NCBI RefSeq assembly: GCF_000763805.1 | Contig: NZ_JRKS01000001.1 | Span: forward strand, 124,001-188,000 | Source of the DNA: Paracoccus sphaerophysae | GTDB taxonomy: Bacteria; Pseudomonadota; Alphaproteobacteria; Rhodobacterales; Rhodobacteraceae | Reading direction: 5' to 3' | DNA: 64,000 nt | Part shown: one piece after another, positions 47,032-54,985 of the stretch | Numbering within the stretch: the stretch's first letter is position 1 | How the letters are laid out: the number at the start of each line of letters is the position of its first letter | Position numbers and translations under genes: made by a program | The notes under the pieces: model-generated | Told to the model about the DNA's origin: nothing | Database searches by the model: none | Seen by the model: only the letters and a program-made list of their open reading frames with translations

Positions 47032-47587
47032 CAACAGGCCTTTCGCGTTTTTTCGGACGCTACTTGAGTGTGAATCCGTGTTCAAGTGGCAGCCTGCCGT
47101 TCAGTCGGGGTCTTTCGGTGGGATCTAGCGCTGTCGCGCTGGATTGATTCCCAAGCATTCCTAATAGCTTGTGGGTTGGTTTCAGGCGATTCTGCGGCCC
47201 GTGCGGTCCGTCCTCCATCGCCATCTTCGCTTCGTGCGCGCTCGCGGCATCGATCCCGCGGGTGGCGGGCGGCGTTGGCAGGCGATGAGGAGGGTCGATG
47301 CGCTGAACGTGGCGATCCCGGCAGGAGCGACCACCGCGGCGCGGCGGGCCGCGTAGTATGCGCGGAACGGTCCGTGGGTCACGACGGCCGAGAGTGTGAT
47401 CCGGACTCTGACGGAGCAGTGTGTTCAGCGCCAGCGCTTCGATGACATTCAGCACGCCACCCGTCCGCGCAGCCTTTGGAACCTGCTGCACCTGGAGGTT
47501 CACCACGTCGATATCGGCTGTCGCTGCCAAGAAGCATTGACTACTGCCGCTTCGCTGAGCACGATCTCAGTGACGGCAGGAGGAAAA
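47032..47587. other. Intergenic region between methyltransferase and GIY-YIG genes
   Basis: No confident gene is seen in these 556 bases. Open frames exist on both strands (for example 47060-47530 minus) but lack a start with a ribosome site or a recognisable family; the segment reading NVIEALALNTLLRQSPDH may be a decayed gene fragment. Composition is GC-richer than the methyltransferase gene. A GGAGG at 47579-47583 belongs to the downstream GIY-YIG gene. Confidence 0.4.
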
Positions 47588-48433
47588 GTGTTCTATTTCC
47601 ATGAGTTCCTGATAAAGCTCCAATTGGACGTCGTACATACGCGCCTCCTTCGGCATGACAGTCGCGGCTTGATGGCTTGGCGGACCGGCGGCTCTCAGAA
47701 GTTTGGATGCTTCGCCAGCTTTCAGCGTCGCAATCCATCGCCCTACGCGGAGGCGCAGCTTGCGTGCCATTTCGTTCCAGGGTCGATGCTAGCCGACGGA
47801 GATGCAACCGGCTTGTTCGTCGGGATTACACGGATCAACGATCGATGGGACTGGAATGGAGGCCGCCTACCCGCCATCCAGGATCTCGAGATCATCGAGG
47901 GCGAGCGTGACCGAAGGGACGTTGACGCATTTGATCTCGAATGGCTTGCCGCTGGCACTGCGTACACGGAACGCATCCTTGTTCGTTGGGGCCCGCCGGC
48001 TGGCGCGCGCGCTTGGTCACAATGGGCTGCGCGACGGCACAAAGAGATCCTCGAACTAAGACTTGATCGCAGGGAGCCGCCGTTCCCCGGATTCTCCAAG
48101 TTCAGGAGCCTGATCAGTGAAGTGCCCGCGCTGCCGCAAGCGTGGCGGGCTGCATTATCCTCCGTCCGAGGAGTTTATCTACTCGTTTCCGAAGGGGGTG
48201 ATCAGTATGTAGGGTCTGCTACGGGTCAGGATGGACTTCTCGGGCGGTGGATGGCCTACGTGGCAAATGGGCATGGGGGCAACGTACTGCTGCGGCAGCG
48301 CGGCCATCGAGATTACACCGTGTCGATCCTCGAGGTGGCCTCACCCGACATGGCTCGGGACGACATCCTTGCCCGTGAAGGTTTGTGGAAGGACAAACTT
48401 GGGGCCCGAGCGCACGGCTTGAACGGAAACTGA
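47588..48433 (+). CDS. GIY-YIG nuclease family protein
   Basis: This 281-residue protein starts at GTG (FYFHEFLIKLQLDVVHTRLL) with a strong GGAGG four bases upstream, which decides the start. The C-terminal GIY-YIG domain (residues 194-281) has GVY (195-197), YVG (207-209), the catalytic Arg220 in LLGRW, Glu264 in AREGLWK and a final Asn. The N-terminal 190 residues (LLRHDSRG, FQRRNPSPY, FVPGS, LFVGITRI) form a separate domain I cannot name. It may be another restriction-type nuclease of the island or a mobile-element nuclease. Its 3' end overlaps the minus-strand HTH gene. Confidence 0.78.
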   Translation: MFYFHEFLIKLQLDVVHTRLLRHDSRGLMAWRTGGSQKFGCFASFQRRNPSPYAEAQLACHFVPGSMLADGDATGLFVGITRINDRWDWNGGRLPAIQDLEIIEGERDRRDVDAFDLEWLAAGTAYTERILVRWGPPAGARAWSQWAARRHKEILELRLDRREPPFPGFSKFRSLISEVPALPQAWRAALSSVRGVYLLVSEGGDQYVGSATGQDGLLGRWMAYVANGHGGNVLLRQRGHRDYTVSILEVASPDMARDDILAREGLWKDKLGARAHGLNGN

Positions 48434-48795
48434 TCAATCCAGCCCAACGGGAACGGCTCCAGCACCTGCGCGAGCGTCACCTTAGGCCCCTGCTTCCCGT
48501 CCAGAATCGCCTCGACGATGTCCGGGGCGAGCAGGGTCAGGCGCAGGACGCGGGTCATGTATGAGGGCGCGATGCCCTCTCGCTCGGCCAGTTCGGCGAT
48601 GGTGGCGAACTCCCCAGAATCGAGCATCCTTTTCCACCGGAACGCGCGGGCCAGCGCCTTGACCAGCGCGCTGTCTGCCCGGCGCGACGGCGTGGTGCCG
48701 TCCGGCAAGTGCATCTCCTTCCGGCCGCCGCGCCTCACGACGCGGAACGGCACGTGGAGAGTAACGGTCTCGGGGATCGGCGTACTGCGGGTCAT
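48313..48795 (-). CDS. HTH protein of the recombinase module, with altered C-terminus
   Basis: This 160-residue frame is coupled to the recombinase (ATGA overlap at 48792-48795). The N-terminal 115 residues match a small protein usually found next to phage-type serine recombinases: VTLHVPFRVVRRGGRKEMHLP, then a helix-turn-helix (ATIAELAEREGIAPSYMTRVLRLTLLAP), then VTLAQVLEPFPLGW. The normal protein ends soon after the PFP-x-x-W motif. Here the frame runs 40 further residues into the antisense of the GIY-YIG gene (48313-48433), suggesting the element's end lies near 48430. Confidence 0.65.
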   Translation of the reverse strand: MTRSTPIPETVTLHVPFRVVRRGGRKEMHLPDGTTPSRRADSALVKALARAFRWKRMLDSGEFATIAELAEREGIAPSYMTRVLRLTLLAPDIVEAILDGKQGPKVTLAQVLEPFPLGWIDQFPFKPCARAPSLSFHKPSRARMSSRAMSGEATSRIDTV

Positions 48796-50117
48796 GCGGC
48801 CGCCTCTATGCCGCCAGCTAGCATCTCACGCGCGAGGCTACCGAGCCCGTCGACGCGGAGCCGGACGTTCAGGCCGTCCGTACTGATGTCGACCCGTTCA
48901 ACCAGCAGCGCCACGATGCGCGCCTGCTCGGCGGGGAAAAGTTCGTCCCACAGCGGGTCGATCTGCTGCAGGGCCGCGCGGGCGTCGGTTTCGGTGATGT
49001 CGCTGGCGTGGGCGCTCGCCGCCTTCCACGTCCCGGCCACGATCTCAGGCTGGCGGAACACGGCGCGCAGCTGGTCAATGACGGCGGCCTCCATATCCCC
49101 TGCTGGCACGCGGCCGACCGGGCACGCCCCGGCGCCGTGCTTCAGCACGGTCTGGCTGACATAATAACGGTAGAGCCTGTCGCCCTTGCGGGTGTGGGTC
49201 GGCGAGAAGGCTGCGCCATCGGGCCCAAACAGCAGCCCCTTCAGCAGCGCGGGCGTGTCGGCGCGGGTGCGCGCGGCGCGCTTGCGCGGGCTTTCCTGCA
49301 GGATGGTGTGAACCTTGTCCCATGTTTCACGGTCGATGATGGCGTCATGCTCGCCGGGATAGCTCTCCCCCTTGTGGACCGCCTCGCCGATGTAGGCGCG
49401 GTTGCTGAGCATCCGATAGATGTACTTCTTGTCGATCCTATTCCCGCGCGGGGTGCGGATGTTGCGCGTGCCGACCTCTCGCGCCAGTTCGGTGCCGGAC
49501 CCGATCTCGAGGAAGCGGGCGAAGATCCAGCGCACATGCGCGGCGCTGTCTTCGTCCACCACCAGCTTGCGGTTCTCCACCCGATAGCCGTAGGGCGGCA
49601 CACCGCCCATCCACATGCCCTTCTTGCGGCTGGCGGCGACCTTATCGCGGATGCGCTCGGCGGTGACCTCCCGCTCGAACTGGGCGAAGGACAGCAGGAT
49701 GTTTAGGGTCAGCCGCCCCATCGACGTGGTCGTGTTGAAGGACTGGGTCACCGAGACGAAGGTCACGCCGTTCCGGTCGAACACCTCGACCAGCTTGGCG
49801 AAGTCGGCGAGCGAGCGGCTGAGGCGGTCGATCTTGTAGACCACCACCACGTCGATCAGCCCGTCTTCGATGTCGGTCATCAGGCGCTTGAGAGCCGGGC
49901 GTTCCAGCGTGCCGCCGGAGATGCCGCCGTCGTCATACTGATCGCGGACAAGCACCCAGCCCTCGGAACGCTGGCTGGCGATGTAGGCCTCGCAGGCCTC
50001 CCGCTGGGCGTGGAGGCTGTTGAATTCCTGCTCCAGCCCTTCCTCGGAGGATTTTCGAGTGTAGATGGCGCACCGCAGCTTGCGGACGACCTTCAATTTT
50101 TCGGGCAGCTTCGTCAT
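48792..50117 (-). CDS. Serine recombinase (phage-type integrase/invertase family)
   Basis: This 441-residue site-specific recombinase begins MTKLPEKLKVVRKLRCAIYTRKSSEEG, with the catalytic Ser at residue 23 or 24. Conserved resolvase residues follow: YDDGGISGGTLERPALKRL, VVVYKIDRLSRSLADF and the FNTTTSMGRLTLNILLSFAQFERE helix. The recombinase domain (PPYGYR...IYRMLSNRAYIGEAVHKGE) is present. The zinc-ribbon position reads LLFGPDGAAFSPTHTRKG, with the usual Cys pair lost, and the coiled-coil arm is short, as in related Rhodobacterales enzymes. It is coupled to DUF2924 upstream and the HTH protein downstream. Confidence 0.9.
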   Translation of the reverse strand: MTKLPEKLKVVRKLRCAIYTRKSSEEGLEQEFNSLHAQREACEAYIASQRSEGWVLVRDQYDDGGISGGTLERPALKRLMTDIEDGLIDVVVVYKIDRLSRSLADFAKLVEVFDRNGVTFVSVTQSFNTTTSMGRLTLNILLSFAQFEREVTAERIRDKVAASRKKGMWMGGVPPYGYRVENRKLVVDEDSAAHVRWIFARFLEIGSGTELAREVGTRNIRTPRGNRIDKKYIYRMLSNRAYIGEAVHKGESYPGEHDAIIDRETWDKVHTILQESPRKRAARTRADTPALLKGLLFGPDGAAFSPTHTRKGDRLYRYYVSQTVLKHGAGACPVGRVPAGDMEAAVIDQLRAVFRQPEIVAGTWKAASAHASDITETDARAALQQIDPLWDELFPAEQARIVALLVERVDISTDGLNVRLRVDGLGSLAREMLAGGIEAAA

Positions 50118-50569
50118 GTCCGCCCCCTGTGGTTCTTGAGACCGAAGAAGACCCAGCCATTCCAGCGCGTGCCGGTGATGGCGCGGGCAATGGCGGAGAG
50201 CGACCTGTAGGGCCGCCCCTGCCACTCGAAGCCGTCGGCGGTGACGGTGACGATCTGTTCGACGCCCTGCCATTCGCGCAGAAGGCGCGTGCCTGTGATG
50301 GGGCGGTCGCGATCGGCGCGGATGCCGCGCTTGGATCGGTCGCCGCCGTCCAGCTCCTCGCCCAGCCGTTCCAGACGCCGTGTCGTTTCGGGCTTCAGCC
50401 CGCCATAGGCGAGTTCCTGGATGCGGTATGCCAGGCGGGACTCGAGGTAGCGGCGGTTGAACGGTGGCGGCTCGCTGTCGAACAGGTCGCGCCACTGTTT
50501 CTTCAGGTCGGGCGTCGGCGTGGTCTTGAGCGCGGCGAGGCGCGCGGGGATGGGATCGGGCTTGTTCAT
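50114..50569 (-). CDS. DUF2924 family protein
   Basis: This 151-residue protein (MNKPDPIPARLAALKTTPTP) shows the DUF2924 pattern LKKQWRDLFDSEPPPFNRRYLESRLAYRIQELAYGGL, then TGTRLLREWQGVEQIVTVTADGFEWQGRPYRSLSAIARAITGTRWNGWVFFGL. Such proteins regularly accompany phage serine recombinases; their function is unknown. A GGAG element precedes the ATG. The gene overlaps the recombinase start by four bases. Confidence 0.88.
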   Translation of the reverse strand: MNKPDPIPARLAALKTTPTPDLKKQWRDLFDSEPPPFNRRYLESRLAYRIQELAYGGLKPETTRRLERLGEELDGGDRSKRGIRADRDRPITGTRLLREWQGVEQIVTVTADGFEWQGRPYRSLSAIARAITGTRWNGWVFFGLKNHRGRT

Positions 50570-50769
50570 GCATTTCTCCGGTGAGTTGGAGTTGCATGAC
50601 GGCATTGGTCGGGCGGATAGTGTAGGCAACCTTCTCCAGTATCGTCAGATACTTCCCGCCGATCCCGCATCTTCAACCGAACCAGCCCGTGCGCCAGCAG
50701 ACCACACAGCTCGGCGCGGCGTTCGCCGGGTGTCATGAGGGAGGGTGACAGGGGATTGGGGCGCTTCAT
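50566..50769 (-). CDS. Small conserved protein of the recombinase module
   Basis: This 67-residue protein (MKRPNPLSPSLMTPGERRAE...CGLLAHGLVRLKMRD, ending HATPTHRRNA) is a recurrent first gene of the DUF2924-recombinase cluster in alphaproteobacterial prophages. No function is known. The central part looks like a short helix pair. It overlaps the DUF2924 start by four bases, so all four minus-strand genes form one unit. Confidence 0.72.
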   Translation of the reverse strand: MKRPNPLSPSLMTPGERRAELCGLLAHGLVRLKMRDRREVSDDTGEGCLHYPPDQCRHATPTHRRNA

Positions 50770-50898
50770 CTCGGGCTCACAGGCTTCTCGAAGATGAAAA
50801 GCCACCCGTGCCGGCGGATCGGGACACGGGGCACAAGATTATTTTGCGCTTTTTGCGTCTCGGGTTAGCCTTGGAAAACTCTGATCATGGAGATCTGC

Positions 50899-53061
50899 AT
50901 GGTTCGAGCGCCTGCCAAGTCCTGCCCCGCCCTCTTCCGCCTGTTCGGCGATGCTGAGGCGTCGATGATCGCCACGTTCCTGCGAATGCGGGTTTTCGAC
51001 AAACTGACCTGGCTGGTCGATTACTCCTTCGATCCGGATGAAGCGGACGGGAACGTGCCGGCCGCGGCCATGCTGCGCGAGCAGCGCAAGGAGAAGCTGT
51101 CGCCGCTCGAAACCGAGGCGGCCCGCATCGTCACCATGTCGTCAGATCGCGGCCAGTTCGCCCTCGACGGACTGGTTCGCTCCAAACTGGCGACAGAGCA
51201 GAAGCGCGAGTTCGAGGGGCAGCGCGACGCGCTGGCGCGTAGCTTGTGGGCTTATCTCAAGCAGCCGATGCTGTTCGAGGCGGCCGAGAACACCCTGCAT
51301 CTGCGGCTCTATCGCCGCTATGACCGTCACTATCAGACATTCATGGTCGAGCCTGCGGAGGACGGTGGGACTGATGTTGAACCCTCCGCGCTGCGGACAT
51401 TGCTCGAAGATCTGCGCGCGAGGCTTGACCGGGGCGACGGCTATGAGGTCGACCGGTTCGCCATTCCCCAGGACGGTGATGACCCCGCGCAGGTCATGTA
51501 CCTGGTGGTTCACCCCGAAGCTCCCACGAGCGTGCGGGAACTTCACGACGACGGGCAGCGCACGACAATGTACTTCCGCCCGCCCGGTGAAATCATGATT
51601 GTGCACACCCCGAGCACCGGGCGGGTACATGTCCGGGCCGGGACCCGAAAGCTGCGCCATGACGCGGCCGAGAGCTTCATCAGAACGGTGCTCGAGCAGG
51701 AGCCGTCGCAACAACCCGTCGATTTTCAGGCCTATGACATCGGGCGGTTCTTTGGCGGGTTCGATCTGGAGATCCCCGACTTCGAGGACGTGAGCATCCT
51801 GCGCGCCCAAGTCATCCGCGCAGACATCAGTATCGGCAACCTCGCCAGCAGGCTGTCGGTCTCGACGCCGCTGGATGAAGACATCGGACAGTTGATCAGC
51901 GATCAGCCGGGGCTCGATCGGATATTCCGCAATGCCCTCGCGATCCGGTTTGTGGAAATTGCTGTTCAGTATCGGCGGCTGGGCATGGAAGCTGAGCGCA
52001 CGCTCGACTTCACCGTCACGGACCGAAACACCACGAGCCTGCACAGCCTGGACGATCCATTCGAGCGTGTCCTCGGTCACCGCCTGCTCCGGTATTGGGG
52101 CATATTGCGTGATGGCCGGGCACCGACGCCCCGAGAGAGCATGGCGGTGCTGCCTGCATTGCTGGCGTTGTGGAATCTTGGGTCTGACCGGATCGGCGGT
52201 GCCTGGCTTTACGAACGCGGGATAGAGGTGAAGACCTTGCTGGATCTCGGGTTTCTGGTTCCCGCAGGTTGGGAGGGTGACGAACTGGTCGACGACGAGG
52301 ACGATTTCGCGGAGCATGTGGCCGCCGTCGTGGCCTACCCTGAGGGACCCGAACTGCGCTCGAGCGATGGCCAGTCCTCCGCAGCTGCGATGCCAGATCG
52401 CTACCGTGTCTATCGGGTGCGCGACGGTTGGGTCGCGGCCCACCTGCGCCACCAGCTCGGCAAGGCGCTGGACATCACAGCGATGGAGGACATCAGGCCG
52501 GATCTGGTCGCACTCGGCGCACTCGAAATCGATGGCCGGGCGGTGCCGCTGTATCTCGCGCGCAGGCTCGAAGATGAACGTATCCGCGCCGCCATCGACA
52601 CTGAGCTTCGAGCGCGGGACAAGCAGGGGATCGGCCTTGTCCTACAGGCTGGCGACCTGAAGGGCACAGCTCTCGCGGCGAACGTGCTCGCCAGGCTCAC
52701 CGATCACATTCTTCCGGAGGCGGCCGAGTTTGCTGTCGACATGATGAGCCTGACAACGGCGTTTCGTCGGAACCGGTCGCTTGCTCATGGCGGCGCGGCG
52801 GTCGAGTTCCAGAAGTCGGGCGATAGCGTGGGTGTGTTGAGCGTCCCCGGCAAGGGCACCATCGAGATCGTGGGCGCCCAGCGAGTGGTTGTTATCGATC
52901 GACTGGTTCAGGCACATCCGAGTCCCATGAAGTCGGAGGACTTGACGGCTGGCTTTGGCGATCAGTCGCTTGGCAACATTTTTGGTCAAATTCTTTGGAA
53001 TAAACTGAAGGACGGCTTCCTGCGCTCCCCGAAGCGCGGACTGTGGGAGATCGCCGTCTGA
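50899..53061 (+). CDS. Large protein of unknown function in the prophage
   Basis: This 720-residue protein begins MVRAPAKSCPALFRLFGDAE; I chose this ATG because GGAG lies six bases upstream, although an ATG four codons earlier is possible. I do not recognise the family. It is acidic, mostly soluble-looking, with no membrane segment, P-loop or obvious nuclease motif. The N-terminus resembles a helical leader (MIATFLRMRVFDKLTWLVDY), and the last 60 residues (VVIDRLVQAHPSPMKSEDL...FGQILWNKLKDGFLRSPKRGLWEI) look like a winged-helix domain. It is divergent from the recombinase module and transcribed alone, so cargo or defence roles are possible but unproven. Confidence 0.65.
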   Translation: MVRAPAKSCPALFRLFGDAEASMIATFLRMRVFDKLTWLVDYSFDPDEADGNVPAAAMLREQRKEKLSPLETEAARIVTMSSDRGQFALDGLVRSKLATEQKREFEGQRDALARSLWAYLKQPMLFEAAENTLHLRLYRRYDRHYQTFMVEPAEDGGTDVEPSALRTLLEDLRARLDRGDGYEVDRFAIPQDGDDPAQVMYLVVHPEAPTSVRELHDDGQRTTMYFRPPGEIMIVHTPSTGRVHVRAGTRKLRHDAAESFIRTVLEQEPSQQPVDFQAYDIGRFFGGFDLEIPDFEDVSILRAQVIRADISIGNLASRLSVSTPLDEDIGQLISDQPGLDRIFRNALAIRFVEIAVQYRRLGMEAERTLDFTVTDRNTTSLHSLDDPFERVLGHRLLRYWGILRDGRAPTPRESMAVLPALLALWNLGSDRIGGAWLYERGIEVKTLLDLGFLVPAGWEGDELVDDEDDFAEHVAAVVAYPEGPELRSSDGQSSAAAMPDRYRVYRVRDGWVAAHLRHQLGKALDITAMEDIRPDLVALGALEIDGRAVPLYLARRLEDERIRAAIDTELRARDKQGIGLVLQAGDLKGTALAANVLARLTDHILPEAAEFAVDMMSLTTAFRRNRSLAHGGAAVEFQKSGDSVGVLSVPGKGTIEIVGAQRVVVIDRLVQAHPSPMKSEDLTAGFGDQSLGNIFGQILWNKLKDGFLRSPKRGLWEIAV

Positions 53062-53154
53062 GCTCCAACTCCGCTCCAACTCCGTTCAGGGGGTCTGACT
53101 AACTCCGATTCGCTGCTTCATTTGAGATGCTCCATCATCGACGGAGCATTCCAA

Positions 53155-53394
53155 ATGCCGACCCCCACTTCCTTCCGCCCGGCCCGCAACGTGACTGCTG
53201 GCCGCGCCACCCGCATGGCGGGCACTGCGAACGACTGGCGCTGCAACTGCTGCGGCAAGCTGCTGGGCGTGCGCCGTGACGGCCTGATGCATCTGAGCTT
53301 CGCGCGCGGCCACGAATACCTGGTGGGCTTCCCTGCCACGGCGACCTGCCGTGGTTGCGGCACGCTGAACCAGGCGACTGCGCCCGCGCGCTAA
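53155..53394 (+). CDS. Com-like zinc-finger protein
   Basis: This 79-residue protein has WRCNCCGKLLGVRRDGLMHL and ATCRGCGTLNQATA, a pair of CxxC knuckles with the CGTLN ending typical of the Com family. In phage Mu, Com is a zinc-finger translational activator of the mom DNA-modification gene. Only a ParB-methyltransferase gene 5.5 kb downstream is a candidate partner; the target here is unknown. An upstream in-frame ATG would add 11 residues of low-quality sequence. Confidence 0.7.
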   Translation: MPTPTSFRPARNVTAGRATRMAGTANDWRCNCCGKLLGVRRDGLMHLSFARGHEYLVGFPATATCRGCGTLNQATAPAR

Positions 53395-53457
53395 CGCGCC
53401 GCCCACCCACTCACCGATCATCAGAGGCGCACGACGCCCTGAGGCCCGAGAGAGGCG

Positions 53458-53488
53458 CTGGACGCCCGGCCGGAAGGCTGGCGTCCAG
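53458..53488 (+). terminator. Candidate terminator hairpin after the Com-like gene
   Basis: CTGGACGCC (53458-53466) and GGCGTCCAG (53480-53488) form a perfect 9-bp stem with a GC-rich loop. The following bases TGTGTTATT are only weakly T-rich. It overlaps the assumed start of the sigma-like gene, so one of the two readings needs correction. Confidence 0.45.
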
Positions 53489-54282
53489 TGTGTTATTCCT
53501 GGTCCGGGATCCGTGACGATCTCATCCGTTCCTCCACCACCCTGCAGTCCCAACGCGACTACCGTGCGATTCGCACGGCCGAGCCGGTCCTGCAGCCCTA
53601 CGCCGATACCGCGGCATTGCTCGGCGCCCTGCACCATGGGCATCTCGATCACGGTGCGCGCAACGCCATTCTTGCCGCCCTCGTGCGTGCGTCTCAGGGA
53701 GCCGACCGCATCGCTGACCTGGCCCTGCGCGTGCTCCTGCTGGCCCTCTGGCCCGGCCTCGATGCGATCCGCGGCCGTTGCCTGCGACGAGGTGTCGGCA
53801 GCCGCGATGAGGTCGCTTCGGAGTTGCTGGCGCGAACGACCGAGCAAGTCCGAACGCTTGACCTCAGCCGGGTGAACCGGATCGCAGCGACCGTGCTGCG
53901 GAACGTCGAGCGCGACCTGCTGCGTGCCGCCCGACGAGAAACTGCCCGACAACAATCCTGCCCGTCGCTGGACCCGGACTGGCTGGAGGCGCCACCCTCA
54001 TGGGCGGAGCAACTGCGTCTGCGCGCGGAGCTGCGGCGCGACCTCACTGCTGTCATCGGCCGGGACGCGGACCTGGTTCTCGGCGTGGCCCTGGACGGTG
54101 CAAGCCAGATCGAAATGGGTATGACGTTTGGCCTGTCGGAACCCGCGGCCCGAAAACGGTATCAGCGCGCGGTCGCGGTGCTGCGACAGCATCATGGGCC
54201 AGGAGGGATCGGGTCCCATGGATCGACGACGTCCACGCCCATGGCGATGAACGGCGCGACATCGCGGGTGGCGACGGGATAG
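53488..54282 (+). CDS. Sigma-factor-like regulator of the prophage (start uncertain)
   Basis: The 264-codon frame has a helical core (RIADLALRVLLLALWPGLDAIRG and VNRIAATVLRNVERDLLRAARRE) and a C-terminal helix-turn-helix, LVLGVALDGASQIEMGMTFGLSEPAARKRYQRAVAVLRQ, which resembles sigma region 4. It may direct late or early phage transcription; that is inference. The GTG at 53488 is the only clear in-frame start near the beginning, but it overlaps a strong hairpin, so an alternative start such as the TTG near 53616 is possible. The last 30 codons overlap the FitB-like gene on the other strand. Confidence 0.55.
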   Translation: MCYSWSGIRDDLIRSSTTLQSQRDYRAIRTAEPVLQPYADTAALLGALHHGHLDHGARNAILAALVRASQGADRIADLALRVLLLALWPGLDAIRGRCLRRGVGSRDEVASELLARTTEQVRTLDLSRVNRIAATVLRNVERDLLRAARRETARQQSCPSLDPDWLEAPPSWAEQLRLRAELRRDLTAVIGRDADLVLGVALDGASQIEMGMTFGLSEPAARKRYQRAVAVLRQHHGPGGIGSHGSTTSTPMAMNGATSRVATG

Positions 54283-54626
54283 CCGTTCGCCGCAGCGATG
54301 GCGGCGATCGCGCCGTCCGGGAAGCTCACCGTCCGCCCGTGCCGCTCCGCCAGCGCGACCAGCGCGCCAAAGGCATTCGCCGCGGCTGCGTCGAACCCCA
54401 GAACCCTGCCGGGAAAGACCTCCGTCAGCATCCGCTCGAGCCGAAGCTCAAAATCATCCCGGCGGCGGCCGGGCTCGAGCCGCGCCATGCCGAACCGCAG
54501 TTCGGCCAGGCTGACGGTGGTCAGGTGCAGGGTGCTCAGCTCCTGGCGGTTGAGCCAGTCGATCACCCGCGGCTCGGGGACCGGCTTCATCGTCTCCGAG
54601 ACGACGTTCGTATCGAGGATGATCAT
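54192..54626 (-). CDS. FitB/VapC-type toxin (PIN-domain ribonuclease)
   Basis: This 144-residue PIN-domain protein starts MIILDTNVVSETMKPVPEPRV with the first catalytic Asp, continues with LTTVSLAELRFGMARLE (Glu) and FPDGAIAAIAAANGYPVATRDVAPF (later acidic residues). FitB-like members cleave RNA when free of antitoxin. It overlaps the antitoxin gene by four bases (ATGA). It converges on the sigma-like gene, whose 3' end it overlaps by 91 bases. Confidence 0.87.
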   Translation of the reverse strand: MIILDTNVVSETMKPVPEPRVIDWLNRQELSTLHLTTVSLAELRFGMARLEPGRRRDDFELRLERMLTEVFPGRVLGFDAAAANAFGALVALAERHGRTVSFPDGAIAAIAAANGYPVATRDVAPFIAMGVDVVDPWDPIPPGP

Positions 54627-54862
54627 TCGAAGCAGGCCGGCTCCACGGGGGTGCGGTCGCGCTCGACTGAGAACCCGTCCATCGCGGCGCCTGACCAGAT
54701 GCGGCGCATCAGATCGCCTGCACGTGGCCGGCCCTCGCGCAGAACCGCGCGAGCGATGATCTCGCGCAGCTCGGCCTCGGCGCTCCGGCCATGGGCGGCC
54801 GCCTGCGCCTTCAGGGCGCGATGCACCTCGTCCGGGATCTGTCGCACGACGATCTGGGCCAC
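54623..54862 (-). CDS. FitA/VapB-type antitoxin (ribbon-helix-helix)
   Basis: This 79-residue protein begins at GTG (MAQIVVRQIPDEVHRALKAQA), with a GGAGG six bases upstream that decides the start over an ATG four codons earlier. The N-terminal RHH DNA-binding motif is followed by GRSAEAELREIIARAVL. The C-terminal tail (RIWSGAAMDGFSVERDRTPVEPACFE) would bind and block the toxin. Paired with the PIN toxin, it forms a typical FitAB or VapBC addiction module. Confidence 0.84.
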   Translation of the reverse strand: MAQIVVRQIPDEVHRALKAQAAAHGRSAEAELREIIARAVLREGRPRAGDLMRRIWSGAAMDGFSVERDRTPVEPACFE

Positions 54863-54875
54863 GGCCGCCTCCATC

Positions 54876-54903
54876 GATATCACACGCTGCAATAGATATC
54901 ACA
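54876..54903 (-). promoter_or_regulatory. Candidate operator of the toxin-antitoxin pair
   Basis: TGTGATATC occurs twice on the minus strand (54903-54895 and 54884-54876), 19 bp apart, directly upstream of the antitoxin start. Each contains the palindrome GATATC. RHH antitoxins usually bind repeats at this position; binding is inference. Confidence 0.55.
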
Positions 54904-54985
54904 GATTATTCCCCTCCTCAATGTCCCGATCGGCGTGCGGGGGTGGCTTTTGACCAGGTGAAGCCCCTGTTCACGAGCCTGATCG

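Noticed and set aside
53062-53084. Tandem GCTCCAACTCC repeat after the unknown 720-residue gene
   Set aside because: Only two copies; not enough to call a regulatory site.
54325-54340. 13-base match to the tRNA-Ser 3' end (CTCACCGTCCGCC), a possible attachment repeat
   Set aside because: It lies inside an intact toxin gene in a conserved coding segment, so an integration border there is not credible.
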